A stretch of DNA of 64,000 bases from Argentina anserina. Lineage: Eukaryota > Streptophyta > Magnoliopsida > Rosales > Rosaceae. Made by a program: the position numbers and the translations under genes. Under the pieces are notes generated by a model, which was not told the origin of the DNA, did no database searches, and worked only from the letters and a program-made list of their open reading frames with translations. The stretch covers positions 293,734-357,733 of the forward strand of contig NW_026089399.1 in NCBI RefSeq assembly GCF_933775445.1. Reading direction: 5' to 3'. Below are positions 13,171-28,100 of the stretch, in pieces (the first letter of the stretch is position 1; each line of letters opens with the position of its first letter).

Positions 13171-14354
13171 GATACTCAGTTTGAAAGAAACACACTCCCA
13201 CACTTGCAAAACTCTCAAATACAATAGAAACTCGCATCAGAAGCCTTACAGAAAGATACTCAAACGAGAAATGAAAAGATACACAATTGGAATAGTAAAG
13301 ATACGCAAACGATGTAAAGATACACAATTGGAATAGTAAAGATACGCAAACGATGTAAAGATACTCAGTTTGAAAGAAACACACTCCCACACTTGCAAAA
13401 CTCTCAAATACAAAAGAAACTCGCATCAGAAGCCTTATAGAAAGATACTCAAACGAGAAATGAAAAGATACACAATTGGAATAGTAAAGATACGCAAACG
13501 ATGTAAAGATACACAATTGGAATAGTAAAGATACGCAAACGATGTAAAGATACTCAGTTTGAAAGAAACACACTCCCACACTTGCAAAACTCTCAAATAC
13601 AATAGAAACTCGCATCATAAGCGTTACAGAAAGATACTCAAACGAGAAATGAAAAGATACACAATTGGAATAGTAAAGATACACAAACGATGTAAAGATA
13701 CACAATTGGAATAGTAAAGATACGCAAACGATGTAAAGATACTCAGTTTGAAAGAAACACACTCCCACACTTGCAAAACTCTCAAATACAATAGAAACTC
13801 GCATCATAAGCGTTACAGAAAGATACTCAAACGAGAAATGAAAAGATACACAATTGGAATAGTAAAGATACACAAACGATGTAAAGATACACAATTGGAA
13901 TAGTAAAGATACGCAAACGATGTAAGGATACTCAGTTTGAAAGAAACACACTCCCACACTTGCAAAACTCTCAAATACAATAGAAACTCGCATCATAAGC
14001 GTTACAGAAAGATACTCAAACGAGAAATGAAAAGATACACAATTGGAATAGTAAAGATACGGAAACGATGTAAAGATACACAATTGGAATAGTAAAGATA
14101 CGCAAACGATGTAAAGATACTCAGTTTGAAAGAAACACACTCCCACACTTGCAAAACTCTCAAATACAATAGAAACTCGCATCAGAAGCCTTACAGAAAG
14201 ATACTCAAACGAGAAATGAAAAGATACACAATTGGAATAGTAAAGATACGCAAACGATGTAAAGATACACAATTGGAATAGTAAAGATACGCAAACGATG
14301 TAAAGATACTCAGTTTGAAAGAAACACACTCCCACACTTGCAAAACTCTCAAAT

Positions 14355-17300
14355 TCAATAGAAACTCGCATCTGAAAGCCTTACAGAAAGATACTCAAAC
14401 GAGAAATGAAAAGATACACAATTAGAATAGTAAAGATACGCAAACGATGTAAAGATACACAATTGGAATAGTAAAGATACGCAAACGATGTAAAGATACT
14501 CAGTTTGAAAGAAACACACTCCCACACTTGCAAAACTCTCAAATACAATAGAAACTCGCATCAGAAGCCTTACAGAAAGATACTCAAACGAGAAATGAAA
14601 AGATACACAATTGGAATAGTAAAGATACGCAAACGATGTAAAGATACACAATTGGAATAGTAAAGATACGCAAACGATGTAAAGATACTCAGTTTGAAAG
14701 AAACACACTCCCACACTTGCAAAACTCTCAAATGCAATAGAAACTCGCATCTGAAAGCCTTACAGAAAGATACTCAAACGAGAAATGAAAAGATACACAA
14801 TTGGAATAGTAAAGATACGCAAACGATGTAAAGATACACAATTGGAATAGTAAAGATACGCAAACGATGTAAAGATACTCAGTTTGAAAGAAACACACTC
14901 CCACACTTGCAAAACTCTCAAATACAATAGAAACTCGCATCAGAAGCCTTACAGAAAGATACTCAAACGAGAAATGAAAAGATACACAATTGGAATAGTA
15001 AAGATACGCAAACGATGTAAAGATACACAATTGGAATAGTAAAGATACGCAAACGATGTAAAGATACTCAGTTTGAAAGAAACACACTCCCACACTTGCA
15101 AAACTCTCAAATTCAATAGAAACTCGCATCAGAAGCCTTACAGAAAGATACTCAAACGAGAAATGAAAAGATACACAATTGGAATAGTAAAGATACGCAA
15201 ACGATGTAAAGATACACAATTGGAATAGTAAAGATACGCAAACGATGTAAAGATACTCAGTTTGAAAGAAACACACTCCCACACTTGCAAAACTCTCAAA
15301 TACAATAGAAACTCGCATCAGAAGCCTTACAGAAAGATACTCAAACGAGAAATGAAAAGATACACAATTGGAATAGTAAAGATACGCAAACGATGTAAAG
15401 ATACACAATTGGAATAGTAAAGATACGCAAACGATGTAAAGATACTCAGTTTGAAAGAAACACACTCCCACACTTGCAAAACTCTCAAATTCAATAGAAA
15501 CTCGCATCTGAAAGCCTTACAGAAAGATACTCAAACGAGAAATGAAAAGATACACAATTGGAATAGTAAAGATACGCAAACGATGTAAAGATACACAATT
15601 GGAATAGTAAAGATACGCAAACGATGTAAGGATACTCAGTTTGAAAGAAACACACTCCCACACTTGCAAAACTCTCAAATTCAATAGAAACTCGCATCTG
15701 AAAGCCTTACAGAAAGATACTCAAACGAGAAATGAAAAGATACACAATTGGAATAGTAAAGATACGCAAACGATGTAAAGATACTCAGTTTGAAAGAAAC
15801 ACACTCCCACACTTGCAAAACTCTCAAATTCAATAGAAACTCGCATCAGAAGCCTTACAGAAAGATACTCAAATGAGAAATGAAAAGATACACAATTGGA
15901 ATAGTAAAGATACGCAAACGATGTAAAGATACTCAGTTTGAAAGAAACACACTCCCACACTTGCAAAACTCTCAAATTCAATAGAAACTCGCATCTGAAA
16001 GCCTTACAGAAAGATACTCAAACGAGAAATGAAAAGATACACAATTGGAATAGTAAAGATACGCAAACGATGTAAAGATACTCAGTTTGAAAGAAACACA
16101 CTCCCACACTTGCAAAACTCTCAAATTCAATAGAAACTCGCATCAGAAGCCTTACAGAAAGATACTCAAATGAGAAATGAAAAGATACACAATTGGAATA
16201 GTAAAGATACGCAAACGATGTAAAGATACTCAGTTTGAAAGAAACACACTCCCACACTTGCAAAACTCTCAAATGCAATAGAAACTCGCATCTGAAAGCC
16301 TTACAGAAAGATACTCAAACGAGAAATGAAAAGATACACAATTGGAATAGTAAAGATACGCAAACGATGAATAGATACTCAGTTTGAAAGAAACACACTC
16401 CCACACTTGCAAAACTCTCAAATACAATAGAAACTCGCATCAGAAGCCTTACAGAAAGATACTCAAACGAGAAATGAAAAGATACACAATTGGAATAGTA
16501 AAGATACGCAAACGATGTAAAGATACACAATTGGAATAGTAAAGATACGCAAACGATGTAAAGATACTCAGTTTGAAAGAAACACACTCCCACACTTGCA
16601 AAACTCTCAAATTCAATAGAAACTCGCATCTGAAAGCCTTACAGAAAGATACTCAAACGAGAAATGAAAAGATACACAATTAGAATAGTAAAGATACGCA
16701 AACGATGTAAAGATACACAATTGGAATAGTAAAGATACGCAAACGATGTAAAGATACTCAGTTTGAAAGAAACACACTCCCACACTTGCAAAACTCTCAA
16801 ATACAATAGAAACTCGCATCAGAAGCCTTACAGAAAGATACTCAAACGAGAAATGAAAAGATACACAATTGGAATAGTAAAGATACGCAAACGATGTAAA
16901 GATACACAATTGGAATAGTAAAGATACGCAAACGATGTAAAGATACTCAGTTTGAAAGAAACACACTCCCACACTTGCAAAACTCTCAAATTCAATAGAA
17001 ACTCGCATCTGAAAGCCTTACAGAAAGATACTCAAACGAGAAATGAAAAGATACACAATTAGAATAGTAAAGATACGCAAACGATGTAAAGATACACAAT
17101 TGGAATAGTAAAGATACGCAAACGATGTAAAGATACTCAGTTTGAAAGAAACACACTCCCACACTTGCAAAACTCTCAAATACAATAGAAACTCGCATCA
17201 GAAGCCTTACAGAAAGATACTCAAACGAGAAATGAAAAGATACACAATTGGAATAGTAAAGATACGCAAACGATGTAAAGATACACAATTGGAATAGTAA

Positions 17301-18940
17301 AGATACGCAAACGATGTAAAGATACTCAGTTTGAAAGAAACACACTCCCACACTTGCAAAACTCTCAAATGCAATAGAAACTCGCATCTGAAAGCCTTAC
17401 TGAAAGATACTCAAACGAGAAATGAAAAGATACACAATTGGAATAGTAAAGATACGCAAACGATGTAAAGATACACAATTGGAATAGTAAAGATACGCAA
17501 ACGATGTAAAGATACTCAGTTTGAAAGAAACACACTCCCACACTTGCAAAACTCTCAAATACAATAGAAACTCGCATCAGAAGCCTTACAGAAAGATACT
17601 CAAACGAGAAATGAAAAGATACACAATTGGAATAGTAAAGATACGCAAACGATGTAAAGATACACAATTGGAATAGTAAAGATACGCAAACGATGTAAAG
17701 ATACTCAGTTTGAAAGAAACACACTCCCACACTTGCAAAACTCTCAAATTCAATAGAAACTCGCATCAGAAGCCTTACAGAAAGATACTCAAACGAGAAA
17801 TGAAAAGATACACAATTGGAATAGTAAAGATACGCAAACGATGTAAAGATACACAATTGGAATAGTAAAGATACGCAAACGATGTAAAGATACTCAGTTT
17901 GAAAGAAACACACTCCCACACTTGCAAAACTCTCAAATACAATAGAAACTCGCATCAGAAGCCTTACAGAAAGATACTCAAACGAGAAATGAAAAGATAC
18001 ACAATTGGAATAGTAAAGATACGCAAACGATGTAAAGATACACAATTGGAATAGTAAAGATACGCAAACGATGTAAAGATACTCAGTTTGAAAGAAACAC
18101 ACTCCCACACTTGCAAAACTCTCAAATTCAATAGAAACTCGCATCTGAAAGCCTTACAGAAAGATACTCAAACGAGAAATGAAAAGATACACAATTGGAA
18201 TAGTAAAGATACGCAAACGATGTAAAGATACACAATTGGAATAGTAAAGATACGCAAACGATGTAAAGATACTCAGTTTGAAAGAAACACACTCCCACAC
18301 TTGCAAAACTCTCAAATTCAATAGAAACTCGCATCTGAAAGCCTTACAGAAAGATACTCAAACGAGAAATGAAAAGATACACAATTGGAATAGTAAAGAT
18401 ACGCAAACGATGTAAAGATACTCAGTTTGAAAGAAACACACTCCCACACTTGCAAAACTCTCAAATTCAATAGAAACTCGCATCAGAAGCCTTACAGAAA
18501 GATACTCAAATGAGAAATGAAAAGATACACAATTGGAATAGTAAAGATACGCAAACGATGTAAAGATACTCAGTTTGAAAGAAACACACTCCCACACTTG
18601 CAAAACTCTCAAATTCAATAGAAACTCGCATCTGAAAGCCTTACAGAAAGATACTCAAACGAGAAATGAAAAGATACACAATTGGAATAGTAAAGATACG
18701 CAAACGATGTAAAGATACTCAGTTTGAAAGAAACACACTCCCACACTTGCAAAACTCTCAAATTCAATAGAAACTCGCATCAGAAGCCTTACAGAAAGAT
18801 ACTCAAATGAGAAATGAAAAGATACACAATTGGAATAGTAAAGATACGCAAACGATGTAAAGATACTCAGTTTGAAAGAAACACACTCCCACACTTGCAA
18901 AACTCTCAAATGCAATAGAAACTCGCATCTGAAAGCCTTA
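14355..18940 (+). repeat. Segmental duplication with 2637-bp offset (14355-16300 and 16992-18940)
   Basis: The two ~1.95-kb segments carry the same order of 189-, 190- and 149-bp monomers and the same markers: CTCAAATGCAATAG at 14732/17369 and 16273/18910, GCATCTGAAAGCC, and CTCAAATGAGAAATG. Rare differences include TTACTGAAAG near 17400 and GTAAGGATACTC near 15628 in one copy only. The DNA between them (16315-16990) contains CGATGAATAGATACTC and more expanded monomers. Confidence 0.85.
16362..16378 (+). repeat. GATGAATAGATAC variant monomer, three copies in the array
   Basis: The usual GATGTAAAGATACTC reads GATGAATAGATACTC here, at 19422 and at 24824. The last two are 5402 bp apart, matching the large tandem duplication of region C. 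Confidence 0.85.
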
Positions 18941-19118
18941 CAGAAAGATACTCAAACGAGAAATGAAAAGATACACAATTGGAATAGTAAAGATACACAA
19001 ACGATGTAAAGATACACAATTGGAATAGTAAAGATACGCAAACGATGTAAAGATACTCAGTTTGAAAGAAACACACTCCCACACTTGCAAAACTCTCAAA
19101 TACAATAGAAACTCGCAT

Positions 19119-22100
19119 CATAAGCGTTACAGAAAGATACTCAAACGAGAAATGAAAAGATACACAATTGGAATAGTAAAGATACACAAACGATGTAAAG
19201 ATACACAATTGGAATAGTAAAGATACGCAAACGATGTAAGGATACTCAGTTTGAAAGAAACACACTCCCACACTTGCAAAACTCTCAAATACAATAGAAA
19301 CTCGCATCATAAGCGTTACAGAAAGATACTCAAACGAGAAATGAAAAGATACACAATTGGAATAGTAAAGATACGGAAACGATGTAAAGATACACAATTG
19401 GAATAGTAAAGATACGCAAACGATGAATAGATACTCAGTTTGAAAGAAACACACTCCCACACTTGCAAAACTCTCAAATACAATAGAAACTCGCATCAGA
19501 AGCCTTACAGAAAGATACTCAAACGAGAAATGAAAAGATACACAATTGGAATAGTAAAGATACGCAAACGATGTAAAGATACACAATTGGAATAGTAAAG
19601 ATACGCAAACGATGTAAAGATACTCAGTTTGAAAGAAACACACTCCCACACTTGCAAAACTCTCAAATTCAATAGAAACTCGCATCTGAAAGCCTTACAG
19701 AAAGATACTCAAACGAGAAATGAAAAGATACACAATTAGAATAGTAAAGATACGCAAACGATGTAAAGATACACAATTGGAATAGTAAAGATACGCAAAC
19801 GATGTAAAGATACTCAGTTTGAAAGAATCACACTCCCACACTTGCAAAACTCTCAAATACAATAGAAACTCGCATCAGAAGCCTTACAGAAAGATACTCA
19901 AACGAGAAATGAAAAGATACACAATTGGAATAGTAAAGATACGCAAACGATGTAAAGATACACAATTGGAATAGTAAAGATACGCAAACGATGTAAAGAT
20001 ACTCAGTTTGAAAGAAACACACTCCCACACTTGCAAAACTCTCAAATTCAATAGAAACTCGCATCTGAAAGCCTTACAGAAAGATACTCAAACGAGAAAT
20101 GAAAAGATACACAATTGGAATAGTAAAGATACGCAAACGATGTAAAGATACACAATTGGAATAGTAAAGATACGCAAACGATGTAAAGATACTCAGTTTG
20201 AAAGAAACACACTCCCACACTTGCAAAACTCTCAAATTCAATAGAAACTCGCATCTGAAAGCCTTACAGAAAGATACTCAAACGAGAAATGAAAAGATAC
20301 ACAATTGGAATAGTAAAGATACGCAAACGATGTAAAGATACTCAGTTTGAAAGAAACACACTCCCACACTTGCAAAACTCTCAAATTCAATAGAAACTCG
20401 CATCAGAAGCCTTACAGAAAGATACTCAAATGAGAAATGAAAAGATACACAATTGGAATAGTAAAGATACGCAAACGATGTAAAAATACTCAGTTTGAAA
20501 GAAACACACTCCCACACTTGCAAAACTCTCAAATTCAATAGAAACTCGCATCTGAAAGCCTTACAGAAAGATACTCAAACGAGAAATGAAAAGATACACA
20601 ATTGGAATAGTAAAGATACGCAAACGATGTAAAGATACTCAGTTTGAAAGAAACACACTCCCACACTTGCAAAACTCTCAAATTCAATAGAAACTCGCAT
20701 AAGAAGCCTTACAGAAAGATACTCAAATGAGAAATGAAAAGATACACAATTGGAATAGTAAAGATACGCAAACGATGTAAAGATACTCAGTTTGAAAGAA
20801 ACACACTCCCACACTTGCAAAACTCTCAAATTCAATAGAAACTCGCATCTGAAAGCCTTACAGAAAGATACTCAAACGAGAAATGAAAAGATACACAATT
20901 GGAATTGTAAAGATACGCAAACGATGTAAAGATACACAATTGGAATAGTAAAGATACGCAAACGATGTAAAGATACTCAGTTTGAAAGAAACACACTCCC
21001 ACACTTGCAAAACTCTCAAATACAATAGAAACTCACATCAGAAGCCTTACAGAAAGATAGTCAAACGAGAAATGAAAAGATACACAATTAGAATAGTAAA
21101 GATACGCAAACGATGTAAAGATACACAATTGGAATAGTAAAGATACGCAAACGATGTAAAGATACTCAGTTTGAAAGAAACAGACTCCCACACTTGCAAA
21201 ACTCTCAAATACAATAGAAACTCGCATCAGAAGCCTTACAGAAAGATACTCAAACGAGAAATGAAAAGATACACAATTGGAATAGTAAAGATACGCAAAC
21301 GATGTAAAGATACACAATTGGAATAGTAAAGATACGCAAACGATGTAAAGATACTCAGTTTGAAAGAAACACACTCCCACACTTGCAAAACTCTCAAATA
21401 AAATAGAAACTCGCATCAGAAGCCTTACAGAAAGATATTCAAACGAGAAATGAAAAGATACACAATTGGAATAGTAAAGATACGCAAACGATGTAAAGAT
21501 ACACAATTGGAATAGTAAAGATACGCAAACGATGTAAAGATACTCAGTTTGAAAGAAACACACTCCCACACTTGCAAAACTCTCAAATACAATAGAAACT
21601 CGCATCAGAAGCCTTACAGAAAGATACTCAAATGAGAAATGAAAAGATACACAATTGGAATAGTAAAGATACGCAAACGATGTAAAGATACTCAGTTTGA
21701 AAGAAACACACTCCCACACTTGTAAAACTCTCAAATACAATAGAAACTCGCATCATAAGCGTTACATAAAGATACTCAAACGAGAAATGAAAAGATACAC
21801 AATTGGAATAGTAAAGATACGCAAACGATGTAAAGATACACAATTGGAATAGTAAAGATAAGCAAACGATGTAAAGATACTCAGTTTGAAAGAAACACAC
21901 TCCCACACTTGCAAAACTCTCAAATACAATAGAAACTCGCATCAGAAGCCTTACAGAAAAATACTCAAACGAGAAATGAAAAGATACACAATTGGAATAG
22001 TAAAGATACGCAAACGAAGTAAAGATACTCAGTTTGAAAGAAACACACTCCCACACTTGCAAAACTCTCAAATACAATAGAAACTCGAATCAGAAGCCTT

Positions 22101-25100
22101 ACAGAAAGATACTCAAACGAGAAATGAAAAGATACACAATTGGAATAGTAAAGATACGCAAACGATGTAAAGATACACAATTAGAATAGTAAAGATACGC
22201 AAACGATGTAAAGATACTCAGTTTGAAAGAAACACACTCCCACACTTGCAAAACTCTCAAATACAATAGAAACTCGCATCAGAAGCCTTACAGAAAGATA
22301 CTCAAATGAGAAATGAAAAGATACACAATTGGAATAGTAAAGATACGCAAACAATGTAAAGATACACAATTGGAATAGTAAAGATACGCAAACGATGTAA
22401 AGATACTCAGTTTGAAAGAAACACACTCCCACACTTGCAAAACCCTCAAATTCAATAGAAACTCGCATCAGAAAGCCTTACAGAAAGATACTCAAACGAG
22501 AAATGAAAAAATACACAATTGGAATAGTAAAGATACGCAAACGATGTAAAGATACTCAGTTTGAATGAAACACACTCCCACACTTGCAAAACTCTCAAAT
22601 ACAATAGAAACTCGCATCAGAAGCCTTACAGAAAGATACTCAAAATGAGAAATGAAAAGATACACAATTGGAATAGTAAAGATACGCAAACGATGTAAAG
22701 ATACTCAGTTTGAAAGAAACACACTCCCACACTTGCAAAACTCTCAAATTCAATAGAAACTCGCATCAGAAGCCTTACAGAAAAATACTCAAACGAGAAA
22801 TGAAAAGATACACAATTGGAATAGTAAAGATACGCAAACGAAGTAAAGATACTCAGTTTGAAAGAAACACACTCCCACACTTGCAAAACTCTCAAATACA
22901 ATAGAAACTCGAATCAGAAGCCTTACAGAAAGATACTCAAATGAGAAATGAAAAGATACACAATTGGAATAGTAAAGATACGCAAACGATGTAAAGATAC
23001 TCAGTTTGAAAGAAACACACTCCCACACTTGTAAAACTCTCAAATACAATAGAAACTCGCATCATAAGCGTTACATAAAGATACTCAAACGAGAAATGAA
23101 AAGATACACAATTGGAATAGTAAAGATACGCAAACGATGTAAAGATACACAATTGGAATAGTAAAGATAAGCAAACGATGTAAAGATACTCAGTTTGAAT
23201 GAAACACACTCCCACACTTGCAAAACTCTCAAATACAATAGAAACTCGCATCAGAAGCCTTACAGAAAAATACTCAAACGAGAAATGAAAAGATACACAA
23301 TTGGAATAGTAAAGATACGCAAACGAAGTAAAGATACTCAGTTTGAAAGAAACACACTCCCACACTTGCAAAACTCTCAAATACAATAGAAACTCGAATC
23401 AGAAGCCTTACAGAAAGATACTCAAACGAGAAATGAAAAGATACACAATTGGAATAGTAAAGATACGCAAACGATGTAAAGATACACAATTAGAATAGTA
23501 AAGATACGCAAACGATGTAAAGATACTCAGTTTGAAAGAAACACACTCCCACACTTGCAAAACTCTCAAATACAATAGAAACTCGCATCAGAAGCCTTAC
23601 AGAAAGATACTCAAATGAGAAATGAAAAGATACACAATTGGAATAGTAAAGATACGCAAACAATGTAAAGATACACAATTGGAATAGTAAAGATACGCAA
23701 ACGATGTAAAGATACTCAGTTTGAAAGAAACACACTCCCACACTTGCAAAACCCTCAAATTCAATAGAAACTCGCATCAGAAAGCCTTACAGAAAGATAC
23801 TCAAACGAGAAATGAAAAAATACACAATTGGAATAGTAAAGATACGCAAACGATGTAAAGATACTCAGTTTGAATGAAACACACTCCCACACTTGCAAAA
23901 CTCTCAAATACAATAGAAACTCGCATCAGAAGCCTTACAGAAAGATACTCAAAATGAGAAATGAAAAGATACACAATTGGAATAGTAAAGATACGCAAAC
24001 GATGTAAAGATACTCAGTTTGAAAGAAACACACTCCCACACTTGCAAAACTCTCAAATTCAATAGAAACTCGCATCAGAAGCCTTACAGAAAGATACTCA
24101 AATGAGAAATGAAAAGATACACAATTGGAATAGTAAAGATACGCAAACGATGTAAAGATACTCAGTTTGAAAGAAACACACTCCCACACTTGCAAAACTC
24201 TCAAATTCAATAGAAACTCGCATCTGAAAGCCTTATAGAAAGATACTCAAACGAGAAATGAAAAGATACACAATTGGAATTGTAAAGATACGCAAACGAT
24301 GTAAAGATACTCAGTTTGAAAGAAACACACTCCCACACTTGCTAAACTCTCAAATACAATAGAAACTCGCATCAGAAGCCTTACAGAAAGATACTCAAAC
24401 GAGAAATGAAAAGATACACAATTGGAATCGTAAAGATACCCAAACGATGTAAAGATACTCAGTTTGAAAGAAACACACTCCCACACTTGCAAAACTCTCA
24501 AATACAATAGAAACTCGCATCATAAGCGTTACAGAAAGATACTCAAACGAGAAATGAAAAGATACACAATTGGAATAGTAAAGATACACAAACGATGTAA
24601 AGATACACAATTGGAATAGTAAAGATACGCAAACGATGTAAGGATACTCAGTTTGAAAGAAACACACTCCCACACTTGCAAAACTCTCAAATACAATAGA
24701 AACTCGCATCATAAGCGTTACAGAAAGATACTCAAACGAGAAATGAAAAGATACACAATTGGAATAGTAAAGATACGGAAACGATGTAAAGATACACAAT
24801 TGGAATAGTAAAGATACGCAAACGATGAATAGATACTCAGTTTGAAAGAAACACACTCCCACACTTGCAAAACTCTCAAATACAATAGAAACTCGCATCA
24901 GAAGCCTTACAGAAAGATACTCAAACGAGAAATGAAAAGATACACAATTGGAATAGTAAAGATACGCAAACGATGTAAAGATACACAATTGGAATAGTAA
25001 AGATACGCAAACGATGTAAAGATACTCAGTTTGAAAGAAACACACTCCCACACTTGCAAAACTCTCAAATTCAATAGAAACTCGCATCTGAAAGCCTTAC

Positions 25101-28100
25101 AGAAAGATACTCAAACGAGAAATGAAAAGATACACAATTAGAATAGTAAAGATACGCAAACGATGTAACGATACACAATTGGAATAGTAAAGATACGCAA
25201 ACGATGTAAAGATACTCAGTTTGAAAGAAACACACTCCCACACTTGCAAAACTCTCAAATACAATAGAAACTCGCATCAGAAGCCTTACAGAAAGATACT
25301 CAAACGAGAAATGAAAAGATACACAATTGGAATAGTAAAGATACGCAAACGATGTAAAGATACACAATTGGAATAGTAAAGATACGCAAACGATGTAAAG
25401 ATACTCAGTTTGAAAGAAACACACTCCCACACTTGCAAAACTCTCAAATGCAATAGAAACTCGCATCTGAAAGCCTTACAGAAAGATACTCAAACGAGAA
25501 ATGAAAAGATACACAATTGGAATAGTAAAGATACGCAAACGATGTAAAGATACACAATTGGAATAGTAAAGATACGCAAACGATGTAAAGATACTCAGTT
25601 TGAAAGAAACACACTCCCACACTTGCAAAACTCTCAAATACAATAGAAACTCGCATCAGAAGCCTTACAGAAAGATACTCAAACGAGAAATGAAAAGATA
25701 CACAATTGGAATAGTAAAGATACGCAAACGATGTAAAGATACACAATTGGAATAGTAAAGATACGCAAACGATGTAAAGATACTCAGTTTGAAAGAAACA
25801 CACTCCCACACTTGCAAAACTCTCAAATTCAATAGAAACTCGCATCAGAAGCCTTACAGAAAGATACTCAAACGAGAAATGAAAAGATACACAATTGGAA
25901 TAGTAAAGATACGCAAACGATGTAAAGATACACAATTGGAATAGTAAAGATACGCAAACGATGTAAAGATACTCAGTTTGAAAGAATCACACTCCCACAC
26001 TTGCAAAACTCTCAAATACAATAGAAACTCGCATCAGAAGCCTTACAGAAAGATACTCAAACGAGAAATGAAAAGATACACAATTGGAATAGTAAAGATA
26101 CGCAAACGATGTAAAGATACACAATTGGAATAGTAAAGATACGCAAACGATGTAAAGATACTCAGTTTGAAAGAAACACACTCCCACACTTGCAAAACTC
26201 TCAAATTCAATAGAAACTCGCATCTGAAAGCCTTACAGAAAGATACTCAAACGAGAAATGAAAAGATACACAATTGGAATAGTAAAGATACGCAAACGAT
26301 GTAAAGATACACAATTGGAATAGTAAAGATACGCAAACGATGTAAAGATACTCAGTTTGAAAGAAACACACTCCCACACTTGCAAAACTCTCAAATTCAA
26401 TAGAAACTCGCATCTGAAAGCCTTACAGAAAGATACTCAAACGAGAAATGAAAAGATACACAATTGGAATAGTAAAGATACGCAAACGATGTAAAGATAC
26501 TCAGTTTGAAAGAAACACACTCCCACACTTGCAAAACTCTCAAATTCAATAGAAACTCGCATCAGAAGCCTTACAGAAAGATACTCAAATGAGAAATGAA
26601 AAGATACACAATTGGAATAGTAAAGATACGCAAACGATGTAAAAATACTCAGTTTGAAAGAAACACACTCCCACACTTGCAAAACTCTCAAATTCAATAG
26701 AAACTCGCATCTGAAAGCCTTACAGAAAGATACTCAAACGAGAAATGAAAAGATACACAATTGGAATAGTAAAGATACGCAAACGATGTAAAGATACTCA
26801 GTTTGAAAGAAACACACTCCCACACTTGCAAAACTCTCAAATTCAATAGAAACTCGCATAAGAAGCCTTACAGAAAGATACTCAAATGAGAAATGAAAAG
26901 ATACACAATTGGAATAGTAAAGATACGCAAACGATGTAAAGATACTCAGTTTGAAAGAAACACACTCCCACACTTGCAAAACTCTCAAATTCAATAGAAA
27001 CTCGCATCTGAAAGCCTTACAGAAAGATACTCAAACGAGAAATGAAAAGATACACAATTGGAATTGTAAAGATACGCAAACGATGTAAAGATACACAATT
27101 GGAATAGTAAAGATACGCAAACGATGTAAAGATACTCAGTTTGAAAGAAACACACTCCCACACTTGCAAAACTCTCAAATACAATAGAAACTCACATCAG
27201 AAGCCTTACAGAAAGATAGTCAAACGAGAAATGAAAAGATACACAATTAGAATAGTAAAGATACGCAAACGATGTAAAGATACACAATTGGAATAGTAAA
27301 GATACGCAAACGATGTAAAGATACTCAGTTTGAAAGAAACAGACTCCCACACTTGCAAAACTCTCAAATACAATAGAAACTCGCATCAGAAGCCTTACAG
27401 AAAGATACTCAAACGAGAAATGAAAAGATACACAATTGGAATAGTAAAGATACGCAAACGATGTAAAGATACACAATTGGAATAGTAAAGATACGCAAAC
27501 GATGTAAAGATACTCAGTTTGAAAGAAACACACTCCCACACTTGCAAAACTCTCAAATAAAATAGAAACTCGCATCAGAAGCCTTACAGAAAGATATTCA
27601 AACGAGAAATGAAAAGATACACAATTGGAATAGTAAAGATACGCAAACGATGTAAAGATACACAATTGGAATAGTAAAGATACGCAAACGATGTAAAGAT
27701 ACTCAGTTTGAAAGAAACACACTCCCACACTTGCAAAACTCTCAAATACAATAGAAACTCGCATCAGAAGCCTTACAGAAAGATACTCAAATGAGAAATG
27801 AAAAGATACACAATTGGAATAGTAAAGATACGCAAACGATGTAAAGATACTCAGTTTGAAAGAAACACACTCCCACACTTGTAAAACTCTCAAATACAAT
27901 AGAAACTCGCATCATAAGCGTTACATAAAGATACTCAAACGAGAAATGAAAAGATACACAATTGGAATAGTAAAGATACGCAAACGATGTAAAGATACAC
28001 AATTGGAATAGTAAAGATAAGCAAACGATGTAAAGATACTCAGTTTGAAAGAAACACACTCCCACACTTGCAAAACTCTCAAATACAATAGAAACTCGCA

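Larger units (their letters stand above)
6543..14371 (+). repeat. Satellite region B: homogeneous, 189-bp-monomer rich
   Basis: Most monomers are the expanded 189-bp form and are nearly identical to each other. A marker variant, CTCACATCAGAAGCC with GATAGTCAAACG and ACAATTAGAATAG, recurs around 7110-7180, 7830-7900, 8690-8750, 9405-9470, 10520-10580 and 11345-11405. A second marker, GCATCATAAGCGTTACAG, appears near 8547 and 12061 and becomes frequent from 12,400 to 14,010. The region contains the 3.4-3.5-kb segmental duplication described separately. Confidence 0.8.

Noticed and set aside
13016..14371. 451-codon - strand open frame, and the many 60-280-codon frames across 1-61605
   Set aside because: They are a direct result of the tandem repeat: 189-bp monomers keep one frame open and 148/149-bp monomers break it. 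Residues repeat every 63 positions and the same peptide appears in dozens of overlapping frames. There is no start context, intron signal or known domain.
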